Assembly (NCBI GenBank): GCA_026988735.1
Contig: JALSKR010000290.1
Coordinates: forward strand, 1 to 5,601
Direction of reading: 5' to 3'
DNA: 5,601 bases
Source: Sulfurimonas sp.
Lineage (GTDB): Bacteria; Campylobacterota; Campylobacteria; Campylobacterales; Sulfurimonadaceae
The notes under the pieces were generated by a model, which worked only from the letters and a program-made list of their open reading frames with translations, did no database searches and was not told the origin of the DNA. Within the stretch, counting starts at the first letter, position 1. Each line of letters begins with the position of its first letter. The translations under genes and the position numbers were made by a program. Below are positions 1 to 5,601 of this stretch, in pieces.

Positions 1-72
1 TTTTACTTCAGTTATTTCTAAATCTGAAAAAGAATATTTTACATACATTTTTACAATCCATCTTTTTCGCAT
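1..72 (-). CDS. Possible start of a divergent gene, cut by left edge (hypothetical)
   Basis: On the minus strand a reading frame stays open from an ATG at 72-70 to the window edge, giving 24 residues (MRKRWIVKMYVKYSFSDLEI, then TEVK). A second in-frame ATG lies at 48-46. An in-frame TAG stands seven codons upstream of the first ATG, so the frame must begin at one of these two if it is real. Neither start has a convincing ribosome binding site; only a weak purine stretch (AAAAAGATGG) precedes the second one. Two plus-strand frames are also open over most of this short AT-rich stretch, so openness alone proves little. The product is not recognised. If real, the gene is divergent from the cytochrome-porin gene and the roughly 60-base gap would hold both promoters. 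Confidence 0.3.
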   Translation of the reverse strand, partial: MRKRWIVKMYVKYSFSDLEITEVK

Positions 73-130
73 TGTTAAGCAATTCTTGTTCTACCTTTTG
101 TTTGTTTATGAAATTTGATGGCTATATATT

Positions 131-1333
131 ATGTTAAAAATGTTATTTTTACTCGGTATTAGTCTCGTCACTTTTGTAACAAATGCTTATGCTATTCCGG
201 CATTCGCGAGACAAATGGGAATCTCATGTAATGCTTGCCATTCACAAAATGGTTTTCCTGCACTCAATCGTTTTGGAAGAAGCTTTAAAGCAAGCGGATT
301 TACTATGGTAGGAGCACAAAAGTCTATCTCTGATGATCAGAATGGGAAGTTTCTTTCATTGACAGATACATTAAATCTTTCATTTAATGTAAAAGTGGGC
401 TATGTTAAAGGCAGTGATCCTACAAAATCTTCTGAGATTCAATTTCCACAAGATTTAGGTTTTATGATTGCTGGTAGAGTTGCCGATAATATTGGAATTT
501 TTACAGAAATCGGATATGAAGCAGAAGATAATAACTCACCAATATTTCAACTCTCAACAGTTATTTTACCTATAGTTTATCAGGTATCTGATTATACACT
601 CGGTACTGTTTTGTATCGTACAAGCGAATTTGGTCCAGCAGCATCTTATGATACTTTAGCAACAGGGTCTATCGCAAATGGACAAACATTACAAGCAGCT
701 TCAGCAGCCTCAGCACAATCGTACATCGTAGACAATGCCGGTGCAGAAGCTCCAGCAGAAGGTGTCGGATTTTATATCGCAAGTGATTTATGGTATGGAG
801 TCTATTCTGCTTATGTGCCGACAGTTGGAACAGTTTCAGGTGTCTCACCGGCTAGCTATGCGAGTCTCGCGTATACACCGCAAGTTGGGAATTGGGACAT
901 TGGTATAGGCGGACAATTATGGTGGGGAACTGCTTCAAGAGATGATGCAAACAGCTCTTTACCAAAAATAGAAGACAAGACAAACCAATTCGCTCTCAAT
1001 TTTCAAGCGATGGGTGAGGTGCAAACCGTACCTACAAGTCTTTTCATTACCTATGCTAATGCAAAACAGGGTACTATTTTTGCCCAAACTCCAAATAATG
1101 TTACGGCAGCTACAGTAGTAGGTGAAGTTGCTCCAATAGCACATGTCCTTATGTTTTCAGCAGGATATAGGGTTGCAAATAATGGACAAAATACAAATTC
1201 AAGCGATAATGCAAATCTTTTTGCAATAAAATATTTTTATAAAGAGAATGTACAATGCCAACTGAATTATGTAATAAATGAAAATAGCCTCAAAAGAAAT
1301 GAAGTCTATTTAACCTTTCGTACAGTATTTTAA
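131..1333 (+). CDS. Exported monohaem c-type cytochrome fused to an outer-membrane beta-barrel (cytochrome-porin)
   Basis: The 400-residue product begins with a signal peptide: a hydrophobic core at about residues 4-17 and probable cleavage after AYA at 19-21. The mature N-terminus carries one haem c attachment site, CNACH at 33-37, inside a conserved-looking block (FARQMG before it, FGRSFKASGF after it). Met29 and Met59 are possible distal ligands, which is a guess. The remaining roughly 330 residues show alternating polar/hydrophobic strands with aromatic girdles (for example GFYIASDLWYGVYSAYV at 213-229) and end in EVYLTFRTVF, with the terminal Phe typical of barrel proteins handled by the BAM machinery. 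The architecture matches cytochrome-porin fusions such as Cyc2, which pass electrons across the outer membrane; the donor here is unknown. An Ala-rich stretch at 184-210 is probably a surface loop. The start at 131 has only a weak upstream purine run; an in-frame ATG at 140 is a poorer alternative. No clear promoter is visible upstream. A terminator follows the stop codon closely. Confidence 0.82.
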   Translation: MLKMLFLLGISLVTFVTNAYAIPAFARQMGISCNACHSQNGFPALNRFGRSFKASGFTMVGAQKSISDDQNGKFLSLTDTLNLSFNVKVGYVKGSDPTKSSEIQFPQDLGFMIAGRVADNIGIFTEIGYEAEDNNSPIFQLSTVILPIVYQVSDYTLGTVLYRTSEFGPAASYDTLATGSIANGQTLQAASAASAQSYIVDNAGAEAPAEGVGFYIASDLWYGVYSAYVPTVGTVSGVSPASYASLAYTPQVGNWDIGIGGQLWWGTASRDDANSSLPKIEDKTNQFALNFQAMGEVQTVPTSLFITYANAKQGTIFAQTPNNVTAATVVGEVAPIAHVLMFSAGYRVANNGQNTNSSDNANLFAIKYFYKENVQCQLNYVINENSLKRNEVYLTFRTVF

Positions 1334-1343
1334 TACTTATCAA

Positions 1344-1380
1344 GAGTGCTAGGAATAATTTCTAGCACTCCTCTCTTTAT
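1344..1380 (+). terminator. Rho-independent terminator of the cytochrome-porin gene
   Basis: GAGTGCTAG (1344-1352) pairs perfectly with CTAGCACTC (1362-1370). A G-T wobble and two A-T pairs extend the stem inward, leaving a three-base loop. It lies 10 bases after the stop codon. The following tract (CTCTCTTTAT) is pyrimidine-rich but not a pure T run, so termination may be less than complete. Confidence 0.65.
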
Positions 1381-1389
1381 CCTCCCCCC
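1378..1389 (+). repeat. Left flanking direct repeat, possible target-site duplication
   Basis: TATCCTCCCCCC directly abuts the left end of the palindromic element. It matches TACCCTCCCCCC on the other side (1524-1535) at 11 of 12 positions. A direct repeat exactly bordering both ends of an inverted-repeat element is the expected footprint of insertion. The low-complexity C-run makes chance or slippage a real alternative. Confidence 0.45.
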
Positions 1390-1407
1390 CCATGCCATTA
1401 AGTTAAG
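1390..1407 (+). repeat. Left terminal inverted repeat (18 bp)
   Basis: CCATGCCATTAAGTTAAG is the reverse complement of 1506-1523 except at its second base. The 16 bases from 1392 to 1407 match without a break. Confidence 0.8.
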
Positions 1408-1428
1408 AAAATTGATGCTTTCTCGGAA

Positions 1429-1446
1429 CCGGTACTTCAGTGCCGG
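1429..1446 (+). repeat. Left REP-like hairpin unit
   Basis: CCGGTACT (1429-1436) pairs with AGTGCCGG (1439-1446) around a two-base spacer, giving eight pairs of which one is a T-G wobble. It is one half of the inner inverted pair. Small imperfect GC-rich palindromes of this kind are typical of REP units. Whether this one is repeated in the genome cannot be seen here. Confidence 0.55.
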
Positions 1447-1473
1447 CTGAGAGTGGCAAGAGTATTGCAACAG

Positions 1474-1491
1474 CCGGCACTAAAGTACCGG
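1474..1491 (-). repeat. Right REP-like hairpin unit, opposite orientation
   Basis: On the minus strand this unit reads CCGGTACT-TT-AGTGCCGG, identical to the left unit except for one base in the spacer. The wobble position falls at the same place when each unit is read on its own strand; on the plus strand the right unit has a C-A mismatch there. The two units are therefore opposed copies of an orientation-specific hairpin, the arrangement called a REP doublet or REPIN. Confidence 0.55.
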
Positions 1492-1505
1492 TTCCAAAAA
1501 AGCTG

Positions 1506-1523
1506 CTTAACTTAATGGCATTG
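1506..1523 (-). repeat. Right terminal inverted repeat (18 bp)
   Basis: CTTAACTTAATGGCATTG is the partner of 1390-1407, matching at 17 of 18 positions after reverse complementation. Confidence 0.8.
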
Positions 1524-1535
1524 TACCCTCCCCCC
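1524..1535 (+). repeat. Right flanking direct repeat, possible target-site duplication
   Basis: TACCCTCCCCCC begins at the first base after the right terminal repeat. It repeats 1378-1389 in the same orientation with a single T/C difference. Confidence 0.45.
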
Positions 1536-1553
1536 ACAAACTTCCCACAAACT
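1533..1553 (+). promoter_or_regulatory. Two 10-bp direct repeats with 11-bp period upstream of the -10 box
   Basis: CCCACAAACT occurs at 1533-1542 and again at 1544-1553. The second copy ends five bases before the -10 box, so the pair covers the expected -35 zone. Direct repeats about one helical turn apart are the usual operator form for OmpR-family response regulators, a family that includes copper sensors such as CusR and CopR. Binding by such a regulator is inference only; a short slippage duplication is also possible. Confidence 0.4.
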
Positions 1554-1558
1554 CTTAC

Positions 1559-1564
1559 TATAAT
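1559..1564 (+). promoter_or_regulatory. Sigma-70 -10 box for the DUF302-SHOCT-ATPase operon
   Basis: TATAAT is a perfect consensus -10 hexamer. Transcription would start near 1571, leaving an untranslated leader of about 24 bases with an AAGGA ribosome binding site (1584-1588) six bases before the ATG at 1595. There is no good -35 hexamer at the expected distance. Campylobacterota promoters often lack one, but its absence would also fit an activator-dependent promoter using the direct repeats just upstream. Confidence 0.55.
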
Positions 1565-1594
1565 TTTATAAAATAAAACATAAAAGGATAAAAG

Positions 1595-1975
1595 ATGATT
1601 TATAAAACACAAACAACATATCCAATAGAAACAGTAAAAGCACAAATGGAAGCAAAAGCAAAATCTTTAGGTTTTGGTATCTTAGGTTCTTATGATTTTC
1701 AAAAGATACTACACAACAAAGGTTTTGAACTTAAAACACAAATCACAGTTTTTGAAATTTGTAATCCTCCTGCTGCAAATATGGCACTCAATGCCATTGC
1801 TGATATTTCTGTGTATCTTCCTTGCAGAATATCTGTTTACGAACAAAATGGATCAACTGTTTTAGCAACAATTGGCATAGAGGACATACTCAATGCAGTA
1901 GATGTAGATGATGATTTTAGAGAGCATATGAGTAAAATTTTCAATAATTTACGCGCTCTTATGAACGCTTTTTAA
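1595..1975 (+). CDS. DUF302 domain protein
   Basis: The product has 126 residues, the usual size for a single DUF302 domain. The family signature is seen at about residues 50-93: the TVFEICNP block, then ISVYLPCRISVYE with NGSTVLATIG just after it. There is no signal peptide or membrane segment, so it is probably cytoplasmic. Two cysteines (Cys56 in EICNP and Cys77 in LPCRI) lie in the most conserved blocks and could be redox-active or bind metal, but no biochemical role is established to my knowledge. The tail after residue 98 is acidic, then helical. It is the first gene of the copper ATPase operon, and its TAA stop overlaps the next gene's ribosome binding site, which suggests translational coupling. 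The start is supported by AAGGA with six-base spacing. Confidence 0.85.
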   Translation: MIYKTQTTYPIETVKAQMEAKAKSLGFGILGSYDFQKILHNKGFELKTQITVFEICNPPAANMALNAIADISVYLPCRISVYEQNGSTVLATIGIEDILNAVDVDDDFREHMSKIFNNLRALMNAF

Positions 1976-1979
1976 GGAG
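1974..1979 (+). promoter_or_regulatory. Ribosome binding site overlapping the DUF302 stop codon
   Basis: AAGGAG shares its first two bases with the TAA stop of the DUF302 gene and lies six bases before the ATG at 1986. This fixes the start of the small SHOCT gene and implies that ribosomes ending the first gene can reload on the second. Confidence 0.7.
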
Positions 1980-1985
1980 TCTATA

Positions 1986-2195
1986 ATGTTTGAAAATGGT
2001 ATGAATGGTTGGGGCTTTGGTATGGGATTTGGATGGATTATCCCATTGCTTTTTATTTTTGCACTTGTTTATTTTATTAACAGTAATAACAATAACGATA
2101 AAGAATCAGTACAAGATATTTTAGATAGAAAATATGCAAATGGTGAGATAGGCGAAGAAGAGTATAAACGAAAAAAAGAACAACTAAAACACTGA
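1986..2195 (+). CDS. Small membrane-anchored SHOCT domain protein
   Basis: The product has 69 residues. The N-terminus is rich in Gly and Met ([16 protein letters not shown]), followed by one transmembrane helix at about residues 16-32 and an Asn-rich linker (33-37). The C-terminus is a SHOCT domain at about 42-67, recognisable by its [17 protein letters not shown] pattern. SHOCT is a short helical module found at the end of many small bacterial proteins and is thought to mediate interactions or oligomerisation; no enzymatic role is known. The SHOCT part should lie in the cytoplasm if the N-terminus faces out, though topology is not certain. The gene lies 10 bases after the DUF302 gene and 14 bases before the ATPase gene. 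An accessory role at the membrane near the ATPase is plausible but inferred from position only. Confidence 0.85.
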   Translation: MFENGMNGWGFGMGFGWIIPLLFIFALVYFINSNNNNDKESVQDILDRKYANGEIGEEEYKRKKEQLKH

Positions 2196-2209
2196 TTTGG
2201 AGGTGTATT

Positions 2210-4501
2210 ATGAGTGAAAAAAAAACTGAAGAAGAAAATATATACTGCGTTGATGATTCTTGTGAAATAGGCAATGTCTTTTATACCTGTCCTATGCACC
2301 CTGAGATTCATCAAAATCATCCGGGGAATTGCCCTAAATGTGGAATGACTTTAGAAAAAGAGGTTGAAGCTCTCCCAACAATTAAAACACAATACACCTG
2401 TCCAATGCACCCAGAAATCATCCGAGATGAACCGGGAAATTGTCCAAAATGTGGCATGCATCTTGAACCTATAACAGTACAAGCGGAAGAAAAAAATGAA
2501 GAGCTAGATGATATGAGTCGTCGTTTTTGGATAAGCACAGCCTTGTCCATTCCTCTTTTTACACTCGCTATGGTTAATGACATTACACCACAATATATCC
2601 CATCGTGGCTCAGTGCTCAACTAGTGCAGTGGATTGAATTTTTTCTTGCATCTCCAGTTGTACTTTGGGGTGGTTGGCCTTTTTATGTCAAAGGATATCA
2701 GTCTGTAAAAACATGGAATTTAAATATGTTTACCCTCATTTCCATGGGTGTGGGTGCTGCTTATATTTACAGCCTAATTGCCCTCTTTTTACCTGAAATT
2801 TTTCCACCACTCATGCAGACAAAAGAGGGCGTCGTACATGTTTATTTTGAAGCGGCAGCCGTTATTACCGCGCTTGTTCTTTTAGGACAGGTTCTTGAAC
2901 TTCGAGCAAGGAGCAAAACAAATACAGCCATAAAAACTCTGCTAAATCTTGCCCCAAAACAGGCACATAGAATTGTAGATGACGAAGGCAATGAAGAAGA
3001 TATAAATCTTGAACTTGTCCATACGGGAGATAAGCTCAGAGTAAAACCGGGAGAGAAAATTCCTGTTGATGGAGTTGTACTTGAAGGACAAAGTAATATT
3101 GACGAGTCTATGATAACAGGAGAACCTGTACTTGTACAAAAAACGCAAGGGGACTCACTAATCGGGGCAACAATCAACAAAAACGGTACACTTGTTATGA
3201 AAGCTACAAAAGTAGGTTCAGATACTATGTTAGCCCAAATTGTTCAAATGGTGGCACAAGCCCAACGCTCCCGTGCACCTATTCAACAACTTGCCGATAC
3301 TGTTTCAGGCTATTTCGTGCCTGCTGTTGTTATTTCCGCTGTTCTTGCTTTTGTGGGCTGGTATGTTTGGGGACCGACACCACATCTCGCTTATGCAATT
3401 GTTGCAGCAGTTTCTGTTTTAATTATTGCTTGCCCGTGTGCTTTGGGACTTGCTACACCTATTTCTATCATGGTAGGTACAGGTCGTGCAGCACTCTCAG
3501 GTATACTCGTTAAAGATGCAAAAACTTTAGAAACTATGGAAAAAATAGATACCTTAGTTGTGGACAAGACAGGAACACTCACAGAAGGAAAGCCAAAAGT
3601 AACTGACTTTCTTACAGCCAAAGGCTATGATGAGGATGAACTTATAAAATATGCTGCTTCTCTCGAGCGAGCAAGTGAGCATCCTCTCGCACAATCTGTT
3701 ATAGAATATGCTAAAGAATCTAACATTGCTCTTATCAATGTAGACAACTTTGAAGCTATTCCAGGCAAAGGAGTTATCGCACAAATTGACGATAAAAAGA
3801 TACTTTTAGGCAGTGACAATTTTTTACAAGAACAAGGTATCTCCATTCAAGAAGTAAAACAGATAGCAGATGCAATGCGTAATGACGCAAAAGGTATTAT
3901 ATTTATGGCTATAGACAATAAATATTGTGCACTTTTAGCCATCGAAGACCCTATAAAAGAGACCTCTATTGAGGCTGTGCAGACATTAAAGGATGAAGGT
4001 ATAACAGTTGTTATGCTTAGTGGAGACAATGAATTTACAGCCAATGCAGTAGCTAAAAAACTCGGTATATCAAAAGTATATGCCAATGTTTTACCTGATG
4101 GCAAAGCTGATGTTATTATAGAGTTGCAAAGTGAAGGAGCACTTGTAGCTATGGCTGGAGACGGTATCAATGATGCGCCCGCACTCGCACAGGCTCATGT
4201 TGGTATTGCTATGGGAACAGGAACAGATGTAGCTATTGAAAGTGCTGGGGTAACACTCATAAAAGGTGATTTACTTGGCATTGTAAAAATACTCAAGCTT
4301 TCTCGTGCCACTATGAAAAATATCAGACAAAATCTCTTTTTTGCTTTTGTTTACAATAGTGTCGGTGTTCCGATTGCAGCTGGGGTACTTTACCCATATT
4401 TCGGGATTGTGCTTTCCCCTATCATTGCAGCGACAGCCATGAGTTTTAGTTCTGTTTCCGTCATTACAAATGCCTTGCGTCTAAAAAATGTCAAACTATA
4501 A
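2210..4501 (+). CDS. copA: P1B-type Cu(+)-transporting ATPase with two N-terminal heavy-metal-binding domains
   Basis: This 763-residue ATP-driven pump most likely exports Cu(+) (possibly Ag(+)) across the inner membrane. The cytoplasmic N-terminus holds two HMBD-type repeats at about 25-50 and 62-88, each with YTCPMHP and a downstream CPKCGM; Cys13 and Cys18 precede them. There is no GMTCxxC (HMA) domain. Membrane helices begin near 106. Catalytic marks are complete: actuator TGEP at 303-306, the metal-site CPC at 408-410, phosphorylated Asp452 in DKTGTLT, HP at 491-492 in the nucleotide-binding domain and GDGIND at 650-655. Helix 7 has Tyr715-Asn716 and helix 8 has Met744 with Ser747-Ser748, the known Cu(+)/P1B-1 signature. 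The ATG follows a strong GGAGGT with five-base spacing. It is the last gene of the three-gene operon and ends before a shared terminator. Substrate class is confident; the exact role (detoxification or supply to cuproenzymes) is not. Confidence 0.92.
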   Translation: MSEKKTEEENIYCVDDSCEIGNVFYTCPMHPEIHQNHPGNCPKCGMTLEKEVEALPTIKTQYTCPMHPEIIRDEPGNCPKCGMHLEPITVQAEEKNEELDDMSRRFWISTALSIPLFTLAMVNDITPQYIPSWLSAQLVQWIEFFLASPVVLWGGWPFYVKGYQSVKTWNLNMFTLISMGVGAAYIYSLIALFLPEIFPPLMQTKEGVVHVYFEAAAVITALVLLGQVLELRARSKTNTAIKTLLNLAPKQAHRIVDDEGNEEDINLELVHTGDKLRVKPGEKIPVDGVVLEGQSNIDESMITGEPVLVQKTQGDSLIGATINKNGTLVMKATKVGSDTMLAQIVQMVAQAQRSRAPIQQLADTVSGYFVPAVVISAVLAFVGWYVWGPTPHLAYAIVAAVSVLIIACPCALGLATPISIMVGTGRAALSGILVKDAKTLETMEKIDTLVVDKTGTLTEGKPKVTDFLTAKGYDEDELIKYAASLERASEHPLAQSVIEYAKESNIALINVDNFEAIPGKGVIAQIDDKKILLGSDNFLQEQGISIQEVKQIADAMRNDAKGIIFMAIDNKYCALLAIEDPIKETSIEAVQTLKDEGITVVMLSGDNEFTANAVAKKLGISKVYANVLPDGKADVIIELQSEGALVAMAGDGINDAPALAQAHVGIAMGTGTDVAIESAGVTLIKGDLLGIVKILKLSRATMKNIRQNLFFAFVYNSVGVPIAAGVLYPYFGIVLSPIIAATAMSFSSVSVITNALRLKNVKL

Positions 4502-4518
4502 CTATAGGTGAGCACATT

Positions 4519-4549
4519 AAAAATAGTCCCTTATTAAAGGACTATTTTT
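4519..4549. terminator. Bidirectional terminator between the ATPase operon and the convergent ribonuclease gene
   Basis: AAAAATAGTCC (4519-4529) pairs perfectly with GGACTATTTTT (4539-4549), an 11-bp stem that two further A-T pairs can extend. The plus strand ends in a T run (4545-4550). The minus strand also gives a T run after the stem, so the hairpin can stop transcripts from both sides. The minus-strand gene's stop codon (4536-4534) lies in the loop, so one arm of the stem is coding sequence. Confidence 0.85.
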
Positions 4550-5601
4550 TCTTTAAATGCAACTATATGCGCATCAAGGTTTAATTTTTGTTGTAAAACA
4601 CCTTTAAATACTTTTTGCGATTCTTCTTCACCATGTACTAAAAATACTTTTTTCAAATTTTCTATCTTTGAAATCCATTCTAAAAGTCCATCTTGATCTG
4701 CATGAGCAGAAAAGCCGTTTATTGTATGTATGGAAGATTTTACTATAATATCTTCACCAAAAATATTTATCCATTTTGCACCTTCAACAATCTCCCGTCC
4801 TAATGTCCCCTCCGCTTGAAATCCTACAAAAATTACGGCATTGCGTTTATCCCAGATTCGGTGTTTAAAGTGGTGTGTAATTCTTCCTCCGTTACACATA
4901 CCTGAACCGGCAATGATAATAGCCCGACTTTTTATATCATTTATACCTTTAGAAGCCGCTGGTGTTTGTGTGTAAATAAGTGAGTCAAAATTAAAGACAG
5001 TACCATCTTCTGCTACATTGTCTTGACACTTTTTAGTAAGCTCTTCTTCATAACTTCTATACACTGCCGTCGCCTTTGTTGCCATAGGAGAATCTAAGAA
5101 TACTTTACATTTTGGCAGTTCTCCTGTTGCATGCATATCTCTTAAAAGACATAGTAATTCTTGCGTTCTCTCTACTGCAAAAGATGGAATGAGTACATTA
5201 CCGTGGTTATTCAAAGTTTCAACAATAACATCTTTAAATTCTTTAATCGTCAAATCAATAGGTTGATGTTCCCTATTTCCATAAGTCGTTTCAATATATA
5301 AAGACTGCGAATTATCGCATTTGTCTAAATTTGGCATTACTAAGCCATTATCGTTTCCAATATCGCCTGAAAAAACTATGGTATGTGAATCACTCTTGTC
5401 CATATAACTAAGCTCGATAAATGCTGAACCTAAAATATGTCCTGCATTGCGATACACAAAACTCACACCCTCACATAAATCATAATATTTGTCATATTCC
5501 GGATTCACCCATTCCATTTTTTGAAATGTTGCATCAACGTCCAAAGGTTCATAAAGCGGTTTTGAAAGTTTTGTTTCCCTACCTTTACGAAGTGCTTTTC
5601 T
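4534..5601 (-). CDS. Beta-CASP metallo-beta-lactamase-fold ribonuclease, partial (N-terminus beyond right edge)
   Basis: The frame is open to the last base of the window and gives the C-terminal 355 residues; the true start lies outside. A TTG at 5544-5542 is not a credible start, because the 19 codons before it continue the protein (KPLYEPLDVDATF). Numbering from the edge, visible motifs are the metal-ligand AGHILGSA (53-60), SGDIG with Asp80 (78-82), the IETTYGNRE block, the beta-CASP segment IPSFAVERTQELL (138-150), DSPMA (170-174), GSGMCNGGRITHHF (232-245), GFQAEGTLGR (260-269), FSAHAD (297-302) and the C-terminal RMMBL block LVHGE (321-325). A His (300) in FSAHAD is the state linked to RNA rather than DNA substrates. 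The family (COG1236/YSH1-like, related to CPSF-73 and RNase J) hydrolyses RNA with two zinc ions. About 100 N-terminal residues including HxHxDH should be missing. It is convergent with the ATPase gene and not functionally tied to it. Confidence 0.88.
   Translation of the reverse strand, partial: RKALRKGRETKLSKPLYEPLDVDATFQKMEWVNPEYDKYYDLCEGVSFVYRNAGHILGSAFIELSYMDKSDSHTIVFSGDIGNDNGLVMPNLDKCDNSQSLYIETTYGNREHQPIDLTIKEFKDVIVETLNNHGNVLIPSFAVERTQELLCLLRDMHATGELPKCKVFLDSPMATKATAVYRSYEEELTKKCQDNVAEDGTVFNFDSLIYTQTPAASKGINDIKSRAIIIAGSGMCNGGRITHHFKHRIWDKRNAVIFVGFQAEGTLGREIVEGAKWINIFGEDIIVKSSIHTINGFSAHADQDGLLEWISKIENLKKVFLVHGEEESQKVFKGVLQQKLNLDAHIVAFKEKIVL

Larger units (their letters stand above)
1390..1523. 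mobile_element. 134-bp palindromic non-autonomous element (REPIN/MITE-like)
   Basis: The element encodes no credible protein and is almost entirely inverted repeat. Its ends are CCATGCCATTAAGTTAAG (1390-1407) and the complementary 1506-1523, matching at 17 of 18 positions, with 16 in an unbroken block. Inside, GCTTT at 1417-1421 pairs with AAAGC at 1499-1503, and a 25-bp arm at 1425-1449 pairs with 1471-1495 with one mismatch. A small apical stem (1456-1459 with 1465-1468) closes the structure. A transcript would fold into one long, nearly continuous hairpin. The GC-rich inner arms (CCGG, GCCGGC) stand out against the AT-rich surroundings. The inner part resembles a REP doublet mobilised by RAYT (Y1 tyrosine) transposases; the outer ends and flanking direct repeats resemble a classical MITE. 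No transposase is present here, so it would depend on one elsewhere in the genome. Confidence 0.65.

Noticed and set aside
2..118. Plus-strand frame open to a TGA at 116-118, as the tail of an upstream gene
   Set aside because: The roughly 38 codons are very Phe/Leu/Ile-rich as expected from random T-rich sequence, a second plus-strand frame is equally open, and no motif is recognisable. It cannot be excluded.
1384..1391. Run of eight C as a phase-variable contingency tract
   Set aside because: It lies between genes, about 170 bases before the promoter of the next gene and after a terminator, so length changes would not switch any visible gene. It is better explained as part of the flanking direct repeat.
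1390..1523. Inverted repeats as a CRISPR array or tRNA-like gene
   Set aside because: There is a single nested palindrome without regularly spaced direct repeats, and no cloverleaf or CCA end.
1403..1645. An 80-residue minus-strand reading frame across the palindromic element
   Set aside because: It crosses the inverted repeats, the C-rich repeat and the operon promoter, has a low-complexity Cys/Phe/Tyr-rich start and no ribosome binding site, and overlaps the well-supported DUF302 start.
2842..3180. Minus-strand reading frames opposite the ATPase gene (also near 3391-4170)
   Set aside because: They are antisense shadows of a gene with every expected catalytic motif. They are Ser/Cys-rich, lack ribosome binding sites and resemble no known family.
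5542..5544. TTG as the start codon of the minus-strand ribonuclease
   Set aside because: The frame continues open to the window edge with plausible protein sequence, and the family needs an upstream HxHxDH-bearing region, so the gene is truncated by the window and does not start here.

Overview
The window is AT-rich and compactly organised. Its protein repertoire and codon flavour suggest a Campylobacterota bacterium of the Sulfurimonas/Sulfurovum kind. That placement is an inference from protein style and gene content, because no rRNA or other marker gene is present.

Layout from left to right. Positions 1-130 hold no certain gene; a short minus-strand reading frame that runs off the left edge may be the start of a divergent gene. 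Positions 131-1333 (+) encode an exported protein with one N-terminal CxxCH haem site, followed by a probable outer-membrane beta-barrel. This is the cytochrome-porin fusion architecture also known from Cyc2-type proteins. A hairpin terminator follows at 1344-1370.

The 261-base gap at 1334-1594 holds the most unusual non-coding structure here. It is a 134-bp palindromic element (1390-1523) with 18-bp terminal inverted repeats. Inside are two opposed REP-like hairpins, and a 12-bp imperfect C-rich direct repeat abuts the element on both sides. It looks like a REPIN or MITE-type non-autonomous mobile element. Just after it lie two copies of a 10-bp repeat spaced 11 bp apart, then a good -10 box (1559-1564) for the next operon.

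Positions 1595-4501 (+) form a tight three-gene unit: a DUF302 protein, a small membrane-anchored SHOCT protein and a P1B-type Cu(+)-transporting ATPase. Intergenic gaps are 10 and 14 bases and each gene has a strong ribosome binding site. The ATPase carries two tandem Cys-rich heavy-metal-binding domains at its N-terminus and no classical GMTCxxC (HMA) domain. The unit is most simply read as a copper export and tolerance operon; the roles of the two small proteins are unknown.

A symmetrical hairpin at 4519-4549 serves as a shared terminator between this operon and a convergent minus-strand gene. That gene (4534 to beyond 5601) encodes the C-terminal 355 residues of a beta-CASP metallo-beta-lactamase-fold ribonuclease. 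Its N-terminal part, including the expected HxHxDH motif, lies outside the window.
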